Part shown: positions 46,342 through 59,161 of the stretch, in pieces
Position numbering within the stretch: the stretch's first letter is position 1
Layout of the letters: the number at the start of each line of letters is the position of its first letter
Assembly: GCA_037178975.1 (NCBI GenBank)
Contig: JASJZH010000006.1
Coordinates: 5,146,001 to 5,210,000, forward strand
Direction: 5' to 3'
Origin: Oscheius tipulae
Lineage: Eukaryota > Nematoda > Chromadorea > Rhabditida > Rhabditidae
DNA length: 64,000 nt
The notes under the pieces: model-generated
The model's database searches: none
Seen by the model: the letters and a program-made list of their open reading frames with translations, nothing else
What the model was told of the DNA's origin: nothing
Translations under genes and position numbers: made by a program

Positions 46342-48795
46342 GCGTTCTGCTTCACGTTCGGCAAAAGATCGAGAAGAACAACTGAAAGTGTACACCTTTG
46401 TTTGGTACTGTTATTGATTGTATAACTATTGTCTGTTAGGGTCTGTCTGCCTATTATACTGCAGCCAAAAAACCCACTTCGAAAACAGGGAAGTCATGGA
46501 ATCGGTGGACGAAGACAAAGATGGAGGGGATGAGACCTGATCATTACACGGACAGTATCGCACAGACCTGAAAAAATAAGATAGACATCACTAGATTGCA
46601 TTCGGGCAATTAAAACCGACTGAAGTGGACAACCAACCTGACGGGAAGAGGTTCTGACTTGGCTGGACACGTTGAAGATACCTCGTAAGAGCAAAGGGAG
46701 GAAGAGCGAGAGATGCATGGAGAAATGAATAACACCATGATGATAGACCCGATATTGTTAAATACTGAAACTAAATGACGTCTTTATATATATATAGTCG
46801 AGAAGAAGATTCGAGAAAACAATAAGGGTAAAAGTGTGACAGTTGCCAGTCGTATAGAAGGTCGTTTTTAATTCGTGTGAGTCCTCATGTGAATTGATAA
46901 TGAGCCTGCGGACCAGCTCTCGACACTCCACCCACTCGTGGCCAGCGAAATAACAACTGATGCGTGACGTCAGTAGGCAGTAGGAGTAGGCGTGGCCTAG
47001 TGGGATGTTTATCGCTTTCTCTGGACGGGAAGGAAAATCCCGGTATAGGCACGTCACCACCCTCGCGCAGCTGACATTCGAGAACCTTCGCTCATAAATG
47101 GTAGCTGTATAAACAGTCAAAAATGGGCAAAGCTGAACCAACATCAGGACTCGAGCTTTGAATTGGAATAAATTCTAACTGAATCGGAGGGCGGGATTTG
47201 CGGATCTGACCATATAGGACAGTCATATGGCCGATCTGGTATCAATGAGATTTGGATTATTTAAACGTTGAAGAAAAATTCTTTTAGAAGTGGTAATGTA
47301 TTGAGCGGCCGCGTTATAACGCGTCTGGCTTGATGGCAGGACAGGAAATGGGAACCTAAGCAAATGGATTGGACAACCAGTCTTTCTGGTGAATCATCAG
47401 TGCCGAAAGGTTGGGAAACGGTTATGCTCGAATGGGAGACGGTTGTAAAAGACAAGAGAGAGGCGTCATATTCCACCATTCTTTTAAAGAACACAAAAAG
47501 ACAAAAGACAGGACCTGATACAAGGGGACCAGTCGGCTAAGAATAGGGTTGGGGCCGCGCGATGCAGGCGGCCGACTGGCTGGGCGCCCCACAGCGCGCA
47601 ATCGATCGATTCTCAAGGCTACCGATTTGCTGCTTCTCTGTGTGTTCACCGAGTGTTAAACACCAGGTAGCATTTGCTCTCGAGTTGATATTTCCACAGC
47701 TGAGGCCATCTGGCTCTCGGAAAACCCGGTGTAAGATTCCGAGTGAAGAGGAAGCACTGTTCAGTTGTGTGATCACGGCCGATCTGTGAACGTCACAACC
47801 TTGAGCGACAAGTATGAGGGGAGAGGTTTTCCAGATTAGATAGCCATGGAGCCCCAAAATGAAAGTCTCTCGGTGCTTCTATATAGAAGCGATAAGGGTT
47901 TTAGATAAGGATAAAAATGTTTGGCTGTCAAGCAGACATGAGGGGAATAATGGAGACAACGATGGTTTGGGGTCAGCCGTGGCGCACCGAAGAGAGAACA
48001 AGCGACGGCCGAAACAAGAACAATTACGTGGTCAACGCAAACTGGGTCTGGGTACGGAGTCTTTCCGTACGCAGACAGATTCAAGCACAGATCCTCACTT
48101 GTACAAACCACTACGTATACCTGTCGGTATGGAGCATCAGCGTCTGTTCTGCTGTCCGCACTTCAAAAGGCAAGCAAAATATAAAGGACCGAATAGGCGG
48201 GGCGGCTCGTCACAGCCACTAACCGCGGCCGACTGCGTTTCGCACGTCGAGGCCTAAGTCTCACGGACGATCAAATTGCAAGCTTTGGTTCTAATCAGAA
48301 AAGAGTAAAGCAAACTGTAAAACAACCCGAACAGATGGTTATGTTGTAAGAATAGATGGCATTTATGAGAATGAATGAACACGATGTGCAATAGCTACTC
48401 GAGGAAGAGTGAGGGGGGTGACACTTCCTGACAAAAAAAAACTTGGCTAAAAATAATTGAAAGGACTACGCCAAAGAATAAATTACACTGAAGAAGAAAA
48501 ATGAAACGGCGCTAATTGGATAAGAGAGAAGAATCTATTAACGGCTGTAAATATCAGGAGAATCCTTTGTTTGACTCTGTAATTGAAGCCAGAAAAGGAC
48601 AAAAGCACTCATTATGAACCGTATTATACGGCTCTGTGGGAGCTAAGACAATGAGAGGGCCCTTAGAAGAGCCGCAACTGTCGGCCTGGTCCTTTTGCTT
48701 GCCGCCAAAACAGGTGCCTAAAAGGCGCATTTTTCATCAGAGGCGTCCTTTGCACCCTCCTCATCAGCTGACTCATTCTCAAGCCTCCTGTTAGC
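46342..48795. other. 2.5 kb intergenic with simple repeats
   Basis: No supported gene was found; a short alternating TATATATATATA run lies near 46786-46797. An SL or upstream exon of the SERTA-like gene may lie here. Confidence 0.45.
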
Positions 48796-50973
48796 ATGCT
48801 GATACACTACCTATTATTTTTTATTCTAACTTGTGGTAAAGGACTATCGTCTCCGGATCCTGAGTGTTACATGACCCTTGTCAGATACGATCTTGATTCC
48901 TTGAGAAGAAACTCGTTTTTAGCCAGAAATAGCTAGGTATTATGGTTATCCGGCTGAGGTTCATTTGGTACGCACCAAGGATGATTATATTCTCGAATTA
49001 CACAGGATACCCCGCGGCAAACAGCGTAATCTCAATCCGCCATTTTTAGCACCTCAATTTAGATAATCCGGTGAATAATCGCAAGGTTGTCTTTATGCAA
49101 CATGGCCTTCTTGCAGATGGCAATAATTTTCTGCCTAATCTGGCAAACGAGTCAGCAGGTTTGTTTGATGGATATGGCAAGATGTTTGTGCGACAAAAAA
49201 AAAGCTAATCCTCGACAGATTAGCCCTGGGGACGATTGTAAAAAGCGGGTGGCGACGGGGTGAAAATAGGCTTTTTCTATTCCTGACATCATTTTCAGCC
49301 ACTGTTTTTGCCGATGCGGAATTTGATGTCTGGATATCCAATTCTCGAGGCACTCCACCCTCTCAGAAACATGTAGGATACGGTAGAGATTCTGATCAAC
49401 TTTGTAAAATGGAATCTTGTAGGGCCGGAAGACAATCGCTTTTGGAATTTCACGTGGGTCTACAGTATATTATCAATGTCTCCCCTGGCAGGCCCCTTTC
49501 GAAAAACACTTCCTGGATAGTTGTTTGTGACTTTCATCCGCGTGAATTTCACAGCACATTTCGCGTTCCCCCGCATTTCCCCGACGGAAAAAAAGCAGTA
49601 AATTGAAAGCGAGCAGAGCGCAAATTAGCTTCCTTAGATGAATTGCTAACTGAATCTAAGAATATTTGGACCGCAGATGGCAGGAGATGTCGATGTTCGA
49701 TCTGACGGCTTCAGTTGATTACGTGCTAAGGAAAACCGGCCAGGTAGTCTAAGGGTGAAACTGGGGTTTGCTTATGACACCTACCAACAGGATTCTCTCT
49801 ACTACATTGGCCATTCGCAAGGAACTGTCATTATGTTTGACAGGTTGTCCGAGGATCCTGATTTCGGCAAGAAGGTCAGTACTAATAAGACATTTTAACG
49901 CTGCCTCTTCCAGATCCGACAATTTCATGCGCTCGCACCTGTGGCCACAGTGTCTCACATCGGTGGGCTGTTCAGGATCTTTGGCAACAAGTTTTACGAA
50001 TACCTGCAGCTGTTGTTGAACCGCGTGCCAAACTCTCCGCTCTACATCCCTAAGTTTCTGCAGAAAATAATCAGTCTGCTGTGCAGGTTACCCGGAACTA
50101 GAAATAAAAACAAATAACATGTCTTTAGTCTGCCGTATGCTCGGAACGTATGCACTCTTGACATTGGATTTATTGACGGAAGCGAGAAGTTATTCAACAT
50201 GGTGAGATCGCATCAAAAGATTGGAAGGCGAATCCTGACGAATTGAGAAAGATGAGCATGGGATTGCTAAATATTACGCTGGCATTGCAGGGAGATTGGG
50301 AAAACGTTTGACGTGATAAGAAGCCCCAAATCTGCTGAAAACAATTTATTTGGGGATTTTTCAATATGTGCAAAAACGATTGAATCCGATTCTTTCAAAA
50401 CCTTTTAGAGTCGCGTGGGAACATATATGTGTCACATGCCGGCGGCTACATCCACAAAAGATTTGCTTCATTGGGTCCAAGTAATCCGCCTCTAATCATC
50501 TTTCCTCAATTTAATCTTGCAGCTCGTCAAGGCGCACAAATTCCAGAAATATGATTATGGAGAGGTTGGTAATCAGATTGCATATGGACAGGTATGATCT
50601 AGTCATTTGCCTAATCGTAGACCAATGTGTGGTCGGAAAAGTAGGTTAAAGCAGGTTTTCAGCCAACACCACCAGGATTCAATCTGACTGCCATCACAAC
50701 CCCAACGTTCCTTTATTGGAGCAAAGATGACATCTTGGCTGATACGGACGATATTAGGTACGGGAGTCGCAGCCTCGACCAACTAGTTTAAGGGAGACCA
50801 TTTTGATAGCAATGAACGCGACGATCAAAAGAAGTACCGAACTGCCCCACTATACTCATCTGGACTTTGTGTACGGCCTCGATGCCGCCCGCGACGTTTA
50901 TGAGCCCATCATCGCCGCCATCAGAGCCGATGGGGATCATCGTCAAATGCTCGAAAATAATCGTATTTATTGA
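48796..50973 (+). CDS. Acid lipase (lipase-like, LIPL/gastric lipase family)
   Basis: Secreted or lysosomal triacylglycerol/cholesteryl-ester hydrolase of 403 residues. Thirteen exons: 48796-48879, 48923-49025, 49063-49158, 49299-49382, 49423-49453, 49677-49743, 49791-49874, 49914-50086, 50129-50201, 50409-50480, 50523-50591, 50663-50757, 50793-50973. A signal peptide (MLIHYLLFFILTCGKG) leads to DPECYMTLPEIARYYGYPAE, then the oxyanion-side VVFMQHGLLADGNNFLPNLA and WISNSRGTPPSQKHVGYG. The nucleophile elbow is YYIGHSQGTVIMF, the acid is in LYWSKDDILAD and the catalytic His in LPHYTHLDFVYG. The family expansion in nematodes (lipl genes) works in intestine and lysosome in lipid mobilisation. No catalytic residue is missing. 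The exact lipl orthologue is not assigned. Confidence 0.95.
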
Positions 50974-51063
50974 TGCATCAATGAAATATGATTGTACCCG
51001 TTGATGAGACTTTTTCCGCTCACAGCCTATAATCTAATTTGATGGTCAGATAGATGGATGAGC

Positions 51064-54000
51064 CTACCCTTCGATAATTGCTAGGCTATCATCCGGTATA
51101 ACCGGATACATTGCGGGGGAGTGCGCAGAGGCTATTGGTGGGGATTCCACTACAGCCACTGGAGTGGTTATTGGATAGTTGGTTGGTACAACTACAACAG
51201 GTGTCGAGGAAGGAGCTGGAGTTACCACTGTTGAGCTCATAACCACATGCGGTTCTATAACTGGTTGGGAGCAAACTGGTTGTTCTTGGTAGACGCGATG
51301 TGACTGTAAAAGCTATTATGTCTGTTGTTTGATTTCCTTGCTACCTTTCGCTTGTGCAGTCTGTACAAGAGATTCGAAGTAAACCAGAGGCAGATCGAGG
51401 CTGGGATCCAAAATAAAGCGACCATTCCTAAAACGTAATCTTCCTTGATGTATCCTTTGAGAGTTTTTGTGGTCCCATTCTCGAGGACCAGCTGCCTCAT
51501 TTAAGAGCCAGGTCAGCAGTGGGACCACTTGGTTTTATGATGCAGCTGTACTCACCTGCTGCGGCCCAGGTGCCATTGAGCGGGCTACGAATTGCACTAC
51601 ACAACAAATTTCCGCTATTAGCGTAATCGTAGTAGACCGGATTGGAGGGGTAGACATTGTATTGGACAAGGTTCTGAATCATTACATCTGCCTTGAGGGG
51701 ATTGAACAAACCAAGAAGTTAGAAACAGCGCCTAGCATGATTGGTTGGATACGTCCTACATAAGTATACAGTGCGTCTTGGTTCAAAGCACTATAGGTAG
51801 AAACTTGAGTGTCAGAAGAAGCAAGCTGGAAACCTATATTCAGACTGTTAACGTTTGAAGAAGACGAATCCAAGTACCTGAATTTTCCTACATTCACTTC
51901 TGAAACAATAAACGTACATGGTGTAATCGATAAGATCTGATTGAACTCCAAAAGTTGGACCAGGAGCTAGAGAATAGCAGATAGGGAGGAACAGATTATT
52001 AATGAAAAGATAGTCGAAAATGGCTCCAGTCTCGTTCAATGATTGCGTGAACGTTTGGAATTGGGCTGCAATAGGCAGGTCAAATCCAGCAGTCAGGTCT
52101 GATGATCTCAGGTAGGACATGATACTTGCATAGGTTCCATTCACATCGACATAGTTTTGAAATTCAGATGTGGTAAGAAGTGGAAACGAAGCACTGAGGG
52201 CACTCCAGACAGTCGCTTTGGTTTCTAGAAGATCTAGAAATGATCCGTAGCTGGTCAATCTTTTCGAGTTCGAGAAATCAACTGTAGTGAGATCTTCATC
52301 GTGAATTGTGTTGTAGAACTGCCAACGATTTTTCGTGTTGTACATATTGAAGCAGGTTCCGGCATACATCTGACTGTACCATAGAAGAGCCACTGAGACG
52401 ATAATAGGAGAAACTGCCAGCCACATCATTGCATAAGAGCCTCCTCGGAGAATGTGGGCTCCAATTCTACCATGCTCTGCACCTGAAGAAAGACGTCCAC
52501 TTCGTAATTATTAAAACTCACACTTGGCGATAGGTATAAAATTTCCGATAAAATAGTAAAGACATGTTAACATTCCAAGAAGAATAAAGAGCAATGCTAA
52601 AGCGCCTGGGCCGGCCACGAGACCCACTGTAGTTCTCGTGATTGGACCGTATCCATCCCACTGAATCAGTTTTGAAGGTCGGTTTACAGTACTCTCACGG
52701 TGAAGGCTTTGTCCATCTTTGAGTATATCGTAATCCAGAGTGTTTGAGACCATCGTGATGACTCCTTACCAGCATCTGCTACAGATTGCGTCGTAGTTTT
52801 GACACTCGTTTGAGCTGCGGATAAGCGGGCGAGCATTTCTCTGTTGTAGTAGTCAAGCTGAACTTGGTTTTATTTATTTGTGAGTGCACTCACATAGTAA
52901 TTAATATTGATGCCAGTTTTGTTCCCTCTTCCTTGGACTTTTAAAGTCTCGGCTTCCGTTATTGGAATATACTTAAAAAAAACCAGTATGAAATGCTGAT
53001 AAAGAGTCTTACATCTATGATTTGCTGAAGAAGTGCATTCGAAGTCGTTATTTTGGCGATCATGTCAGTAATTTCATTTTGTGCACTTGCATCTTGCAAG
53101 CTGGGGTTTGTGGCAAGAGTTTTCAGAGCAGTTATGGCTGTTTTTCCAGAGGTTTGGGCGTCTTTCAGCACAGAATTAGCTATGTCCTGACTGTCCTAAA
53201 TCCCCTAAATTTTGCGTTTTGTCAAAAAGTTACCCAGTTGAGACTGCCCAGTCCGGACGACTGCCACCAATCGTCCATGATTCTTTGGTTACCTATGATA
53301 GTTTCATTAGTGATTCCAGCAAGTCCATTGATAATAGTATTGTTGTAGCTGCACCACAGCATTCTTCTTCCGCTCGTTTCGACCGATATTGATTCTAAAT
53401 ACCTCTGTGAATGATGTTCACTGGCCAAAATACTTACGCTGCTGCATTCCTAGAGCCAATTCTTGGTTGCCACCACTGATGGCAGAGTTGAAATTAGAGA
53501 TACTTTGTCCAACAATGATGATTCCAGTGAGGATGAATGCAAAGCAGGTTATGTAGACCACGAATTGGAGAATAAGGCTGCTCAGCTGTCCGATCTTCTG
53601 TAAGTGTTGTGGTTTCAAGAAAACTTATCAACTAACCGATGGTCTGCTGTCGTAAGGTTTTGTAGCACATTTTCTACAGCATCGAATGCACCCAGTGAAG
53701 AAAATGGCAACAAAGATCATAACACAAAAAATGACAAATCCAACGCCTTGCAGCACGTAAAGTCCAGCCTGAAAAGTTAGTTGTATGTAAGTGTAAATTT
53801 ACCTGATTTGTTGTTGCATCCATAATATCAGTGTTTCCGTCACCTGAATAGATAGGAGACATTCCCATTCCGGCGTACAGTTTCTAAACTTATTCTGGAT
53901 ATCCTCAAAGTATTAATCCTACCCGCTTTTTGTTGTCGCTGATCACTGCCTGAACATTATCGATGGCTCCGTTCGCAATCGAATAGAAAGCGTCAAGAGA

Positions 54001-54069
54001 GCCATAGCCATCCAGAAAATATGGTCTCGTGTACGGTGTATAGTCAGACGAACACTGATTCTGGCTCAT
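51064..54069 (-). CDS. Prominin-like five-transmembrane glycoprotein
   Basis: Fifteen exons (minus): 54069-53923, 53883-53803, 53768-53637, 53597-53438, 53394-53234, 53195-53013, 52971-52894, 52857-52770, 52716-52522, 52482-51961, 51899-51760, 51691-51556, 51527-51489, 51454-51345, 51303-51064. Topology is that of prominins: TM1 (LQGVGFVIFCVMIFVAIFF) followed by CIRCCRKC, TM2 (LILQFVVYITCFAFILTGII), a large extracellular loop, TM3 (LVAGPGALALLFILLGMLTC), TM4 (AMMWLAVSPIIVSVALLWY), a second large loop with Asn-glycosylation sites, and TM5 (VLGMVALFWIPASICLWF). The tail is Val/Pro/Thr-rich. Prominins mark membrane protrusions and bind cholesterol. The N-terminal signal peptide is missing: ATG at 54069 opens MSQNQCSSDYTP, and the frame is open further upstream. 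An additional 5' exon is likely. Confidence 0.8.
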
Positions 54070-55040
54070 CCCAAAATTGTGGTTTCCAATTCTTTTTCGA
54101 TGAACGGACGAACGAATGAGTCGGTGCGTAGAGCACCCAAAACGATTTTAAGAGATAGCTTCACGTCATATGGAAAGATAAGCACTTCTATTCAGTTATC
54201 GCAAAGTGAATCAGCCTTATCTTATAAAACGTTAACTTTTGGTGATGATTCCTCGGAATTGTTGCTTCAGATTACGGTGACACGTCATCAGGAACTGGAG
54301 ATGTTGGCAGCGTTTTGGAAAACATCAGGGTTCGTATCAAGCATTTTTCTCGTCTATGGACAATAAAATGACGCTTCACAACTAAGTTTTGTGGAAACGG
54401 ATTTTTCAGAAAAGAGCTTAATCGTAGGAAACATTATGAAAGCTCTACATGTATTTTCTAAACAGTCTAGACAACAAAGACGAACTGAATTGCTTAACTC
54501 TATCTGAATTGTAAAAGCTGTCTATCCCTGTGTGAAAGCCACTTCCGCTGAGATACTATGTTTTTTCACGTCATTCAAAAACTTTTACGTCTAGTGATTG
54601 TCAAATTAACAAACTTTTTACAACACGTGCCTCCAGTTTCTCGCGTCTTATGAGTCAGAAACGAGTTGTTCGACTGTAACACACGGCAGCCACGGTCGAG
54701 ATAGATACCGACGCTTTTCTTCCTTTGGTGTCCAGCTTATTTCTCGGAGACCCGATGTGATCAATCTCGCGCCCAATTGATACCATTGCGTCTGCAATGA
54801 TCATAGTGCAACATTTGAGGTTTATCATTCTGAATATCAAAATTACTGGCAAAATTTCAAGTTTTATACTCTTATCAACGATAGAGAATTAGAGATCACG
54901 ATAGAAACTTGACCTTTAGAGTTTTCTAACCACAAACCTCTTATTGTCCTCTTGTATGTCCTTGACGGAACACGGCTATTTCTTTCCACCTGCGTGTTTT
55001 CATGCCAAAAATTTCCTGTTTCCTCATGTTTTTATTTTTG
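54070..55040. other. Divergent intergenic region
   Basis: Lies between the prominin-like gene (-) and the STAT gene (+). It should contain both 5' ends and possibly the signal-peptide exon of the prominin gene, which I could not identify. Confidence 0.4.
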
Positions 55041-57330
55041 ATGTCATCGGTCACCGGCATCTCCGACGTGGATATGGACTCTTCTTCAGCGTTTTCTCCA
55101 TCAGAGCCAGCTGTAGATACTTCATTTGTAACCAAGCATAATCTGAGTGCCGAAGCTTACCAGGTAGCTTTTTCTTTCCATTGAACCGTACTTACGTATT
55201 CAGGCCTTCAAAGAAGATGTTGACATTTTACTGTCGGGTAAAGTGCCACCAAATGAGCAGGTCGTTTTCATTCAAGTATGTCGCAAAATATCTAGATAAG
55301 TATATCTTTCAGAAAATTCTGGCCACTGCAGAGGCAATGTACGCTGTTTTTGAAGAGGAGAAGCAGCATCTAATGGGTGATGTTCTGTTGACCTGGGCCA
55401 TGAAACAGCAAAGAGTTGGATTTGACAAGAGGACCGTAATGAGAGATTTAGGCCAGCATCGGAACATTGTGGACCCAACAGTTGCACTATAAACAATTGG
55501 AAGTCATTCACTTACAGTATGTTGACATCAGAAAACCAAAAGTTATCATTTTGCAGGTTTGAATATTTCGGTGAACTCTTGCAACAAACTCTTTCTGGTT
55601 TGAACTATTTGAAGCAATACTTTCCTTCTTCCCAATTCGACGAGGTGGGTGTATTTGTGTCCATCACAAACATTTTTTAGGCCTATAGTAAATTCCGGAA
55701 TATGGCTCATTACTTTCTTTACTATTCAATTATTGTCAGTCGGCAGCCTCCAGCCGTTGTTGTCAAATGCGGAGATGCGGAAAACCACCGAAGGTCAAGG
55801 TTCTGGTTCAACACGGAGATCAGGTAAAGATGCGTAGGAGGTTGCATAGTTCCACGGCTTAGAGTGCTTGGTGGACGAGCATTCGGAGTCGAAACAACTG
55901 GGGAAGGATGTGAAGTTAACTGCTACTTGATAACTGACGATACAGCCAAAACACTGTTGAGCAATGCATACCACGATGTGTAAGTGTCTCTTACTACAAT
56001 ATCAAGGAAATGTTCAGTTTCGAAAACGAAGAGTTTTGCATCGAGCCTCCAACAGCTTTGTTCCAGAAGAAAGACAATCGCGGGCTTCGAGCCAAGTTTG
56101 ACGATATGGTAACAACCCTCATGAAACTTTATTTTTTCAAGCAACATTCAGAGAGTAGCCAAGAAAGTCCAGCTAAGAAGAGATTCCGTCGCGACCAAGC
56201 GGTACTGTTTGTGCTACAGTATACGATTGAGAACAAACTGTGGGCTCGAACTTGTAGGCAAGAAGGTACTTTACTGACGCAGTTACTATATTTCGTGACT
56301 TAGGTATCCCTCCCCTTTGCTGTTCTCGTCGGCCCGAAGTCGGATGTTGAGGCTAAACTTTTCCTGGAACGATCGTTTGCCGACTTAGTCAGTAATTAAA
56401 CAACATGTTTACGTGCTCTAGGTTCGCCATCCTCTCTCGGACATCCCTCAAATGGTCTCGTGTGCCGAAATGGCCGACGCATTGGAAATGAAATTCCAGG
56501 TGATTTTTGGACATCCATTCTTGAGCATTATCTTTTTAAGGCTATTGTTGAAACACCTCAAAAGAACACAGATGGACCTTCGGTTGTACAGCCGAGAATG
56601 TTCTCCATGCAGACAAAACAGCACTTGATTTCAAGGCTAAAACCAACTCAACAGGGATACATCTCTCTAGACAATTTCATGAAGGTAGAAACAGTTAATA
56701 ATCAAAAAAGACATTTAGTTACCTGCCGCAGAAGATTTTCAATTGAAGAAAACGTCGACTACGGAAGGAGAATGGAAGTTGGTGCCTTTCTTCGACTGGT
56801 TCTTCAAACTCGCCGAAATTGTGAACAAATCGCTCTACAGCATGTGGTATGATGGGTAAACTAGATACGCATAAAAACACAACTAACAAATTAAGACTGA
56901 TCTTTGGCTTCTGTAGCAAAGAAGATGCCGAGAATTTATTGCGTTGTGTTCCAAGAAGCGTCCTGCTGGTCAGGTTTTCGGACATTGAGTATGCCAAGGT
57001 TAAAATTTCCGTGAAGGACAGGAATGGAGGTCTACTGGGTTTGAAACCTCCCACCCGTTGTTTTCAGATATACGACACCACTGGTACGAACATTCGGATC
57101 TTAATGCCCGTTCACTACAGAAGGAACTTTTGGAAAATCAGAAGTTTGCTCAAGTTGAACTAATTTATCCTGATATCGATCTGGAGGTACCTTCTTCGTA
57201 GTTTCAATACATAAATCTCGTTAAGGTTGCATTGGGAGGCCGTGAGAAGCCTCGCGTTCGTGTGCCGCGGAACCTCCAGCCTGATGAAATCTACTTTGAC
57301 AACCAAGGTGCTGCCACCTCTGCTTTCTGA
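55041..57330 (+). CDS. STAT transcription factor (nematode STA type)
   Basis: Sixteen exons: 55041-55163, 55204-55275, 55313-55414, 55452-55516, 55557-55644, 55681-55823, 55863-55979, 56018-56108, 56152-56265, 56304-56387, 56422-56499, 56541-56684, 56719-56855, 56896-57029, 57068-57186, 57226-57330. The order is coiled coil (KILATAEAMYAVFEEEKQHL, QQLHYKQLEVIHLQ), immunoglobulin-like DNA-binding domain (RQPPAVVVKCGDAEN, AKKVQLRRDSVATKRYCLCY, VSLPFAVLVGPKSDVEAK), linker (WKLVPFFDWFFKLAEIVNK, SLYSMWYDG) and SH2 (LIFGFCSKEDAENLL, RSVLLVRFSD). A C-terminal phosphorylatable Tyr lies in DEIYFDNQ. The N-terminal dimerisation domain of vertebrate STATs is absent, as in C. elegans STA proteins. The start chosen is ATG 55041; an in-frame ATG at 55002 would add a hydrophobic stretch and seems less likely. 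sta-1 versus sta-2 is not resolved. Confidence 0.94.
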
Positions 57331-57352
57331 TTGTACAACTATTCGTCATCAT

Positions 57353-57358
57353 AATAAA
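57353..57358 (+). promoter_or_regulatory. Probable polyadenylation signal (AATAAA)
   Basis: AATAAA lies 23 bases past the STAT stop codon. Confidence 0.6.
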
Positions 57359-59161
57359 GAATTTTCAGTCTTGACTTATTTTCAACATAACTGTTCTGAT
57401 GCAGTGCCCCCTTGGGACCTCTCCGTTTAAGACCCTACAGCCGGATGCAAAGGTCAACTGTGTAAAGTCGGCGACACCGCTTTGGTTTTTTTGGCTTCAT
57501 GTTGCAGATAATCTTTTGCACTTCTATTTCCTAGGTCGTGAAGTGCGGGTGTTCTATTGGAACTGGTCATTATTTCCGGCAATCATTCGGACACATTTAA
57601 TACTGTATCTAATTGTGGTGTTACCCAGAATTAATGTGTTCCCGGACAATTTTCCAAATGCCATCCAGGGGCAGAGTTTTCGCATCGAGCCATGTGATAT
57701 TGCCCTTTTCGCGAGAATCACGCCTGCTGTTTGTCTGATATAAGAGCCTCTTCACCGCCGTTCAAAGACTCTTTAGTTTTTGGTTGTTAGTCATCTTTGG
57801 GGCGCTTGATCGACAGCTACCAACTGTCCACGCCCTCATCCAGAGATTTTTGATCGGGTCCATTTGCTTGAGCACCACAACCATCCCTTATGACTTTAAA
57901 GCGCTTGGTGGTTTTAGGCAGAAAAGTGCAAATTTAAGGCTTGTGTTTGCGTGGGTAAAGTGATGAAGACATGCGCTTGTTCTCTTTCTGAGTAATCATT
58001 AGTTTTCCACACTCCATTTCACGCTCTGGATTTTATGCGATAGAGGAAGCATTGCTAATTGGAATCGATAGACTTTTCTCTCATTCTCCTAGCCAGTCTT
58101 TTTTACCGCAAGGGGTCTCTACTTCATTCCAATGTCCCATTCGTGCCAGTAATTGCTTTTTTACCCCCAACCCGGACCATTGGTTTCCAATTGAACTCTC
58201 AATCAGCCCGTTCCCTTTGTTTCTTAGCGTGCAATGGAAATGAGGCTCTCGCTGTATACACCTTTCACAGAGTGGTCATCAACAGCATCTGTTGTAGGTT
58301 GTAAATCCGTATGTCGGCCACCATAAAGACGACAGATGGGTTGGTCAGCCAGTCATTTCCGCTCAGCTATAACTTTCGTTTGAACTTTTCCGAAACAAGA
58401 ACTGTGAAAGAGAAAGTCAATCTTCTATGGTCTTAAGGAGACCATTTAGTGACCATTGCCTCGGCGTAGTTTATCGTGAGTAGACACCCCAAATCCGGTA
58501 ATTGTCAATTGGTATTTTACTTGTGTTCCATTTTGTGGTGTTCGATAAGCCATTCTGTATTAAAAGCCTTCCTGAATGGTCCCGTATCATCAAAATTTTC
58601 AATGAATAGAGCTCCTTTCATACGGCGAAACTTGGCAAATGCGCTGCAAAAAGCGCTGCTTTTACTGCCACAAATCGTTCATTCATGGCTGCTGGCACTC
58701 CCAAGGGATCCAGACATCGCAAAATAAGCGACAGCTTTTTGTTCCCCCTTCTCCTTTAACCAAATCACTCATAAAATATTGATTATAATCGTGCTTGCGG
58801 AAAGATGTAACGACCGTGTAGCAATGGACCGTTTGTCTGCGGCTTCATTTTCAATTCAAAGCTTGCCGGCAGATCATCAATTAGGCCCTTCAATCGTATA
58901 TGTTATTCGGATGCTATCACTATTCCATATTTGGCGCCAGTATATCAGCAGACTATAATGAATGGCTTTAAATTAATTGTTAGCCGTGAGATCCTTGGCG
59001 CAACATCGCTTTCGTTTAATGGTCGTCCAAATGGGGTCACAACCGCCTGTCACGCCCAATGGAGGCTCCGCCCTTTTCGAGCCTACGGCTCCTGCCTTCC
59101 GTCTTATTGAAATCTCTCTCACTTCCTTTTTTCAGTCTGACTAATATCTTCGATTTCAGGT
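57359..59161. other. 1.8 kb intergenic, no gene seen
   Basis: Frames of 60-115 codons exist on the plus strand (for example 57399-57743) but lack splice support or recognisable motifs. Nothing is annotated. Confidence 0.5.

Noticed and set aside
57399..57743. 114-codon plus-strand ORF after the STAT gene
   Set aside because: No splice support, no conserved motifs, lies in the 3' flank after a good polyadenylation signal.
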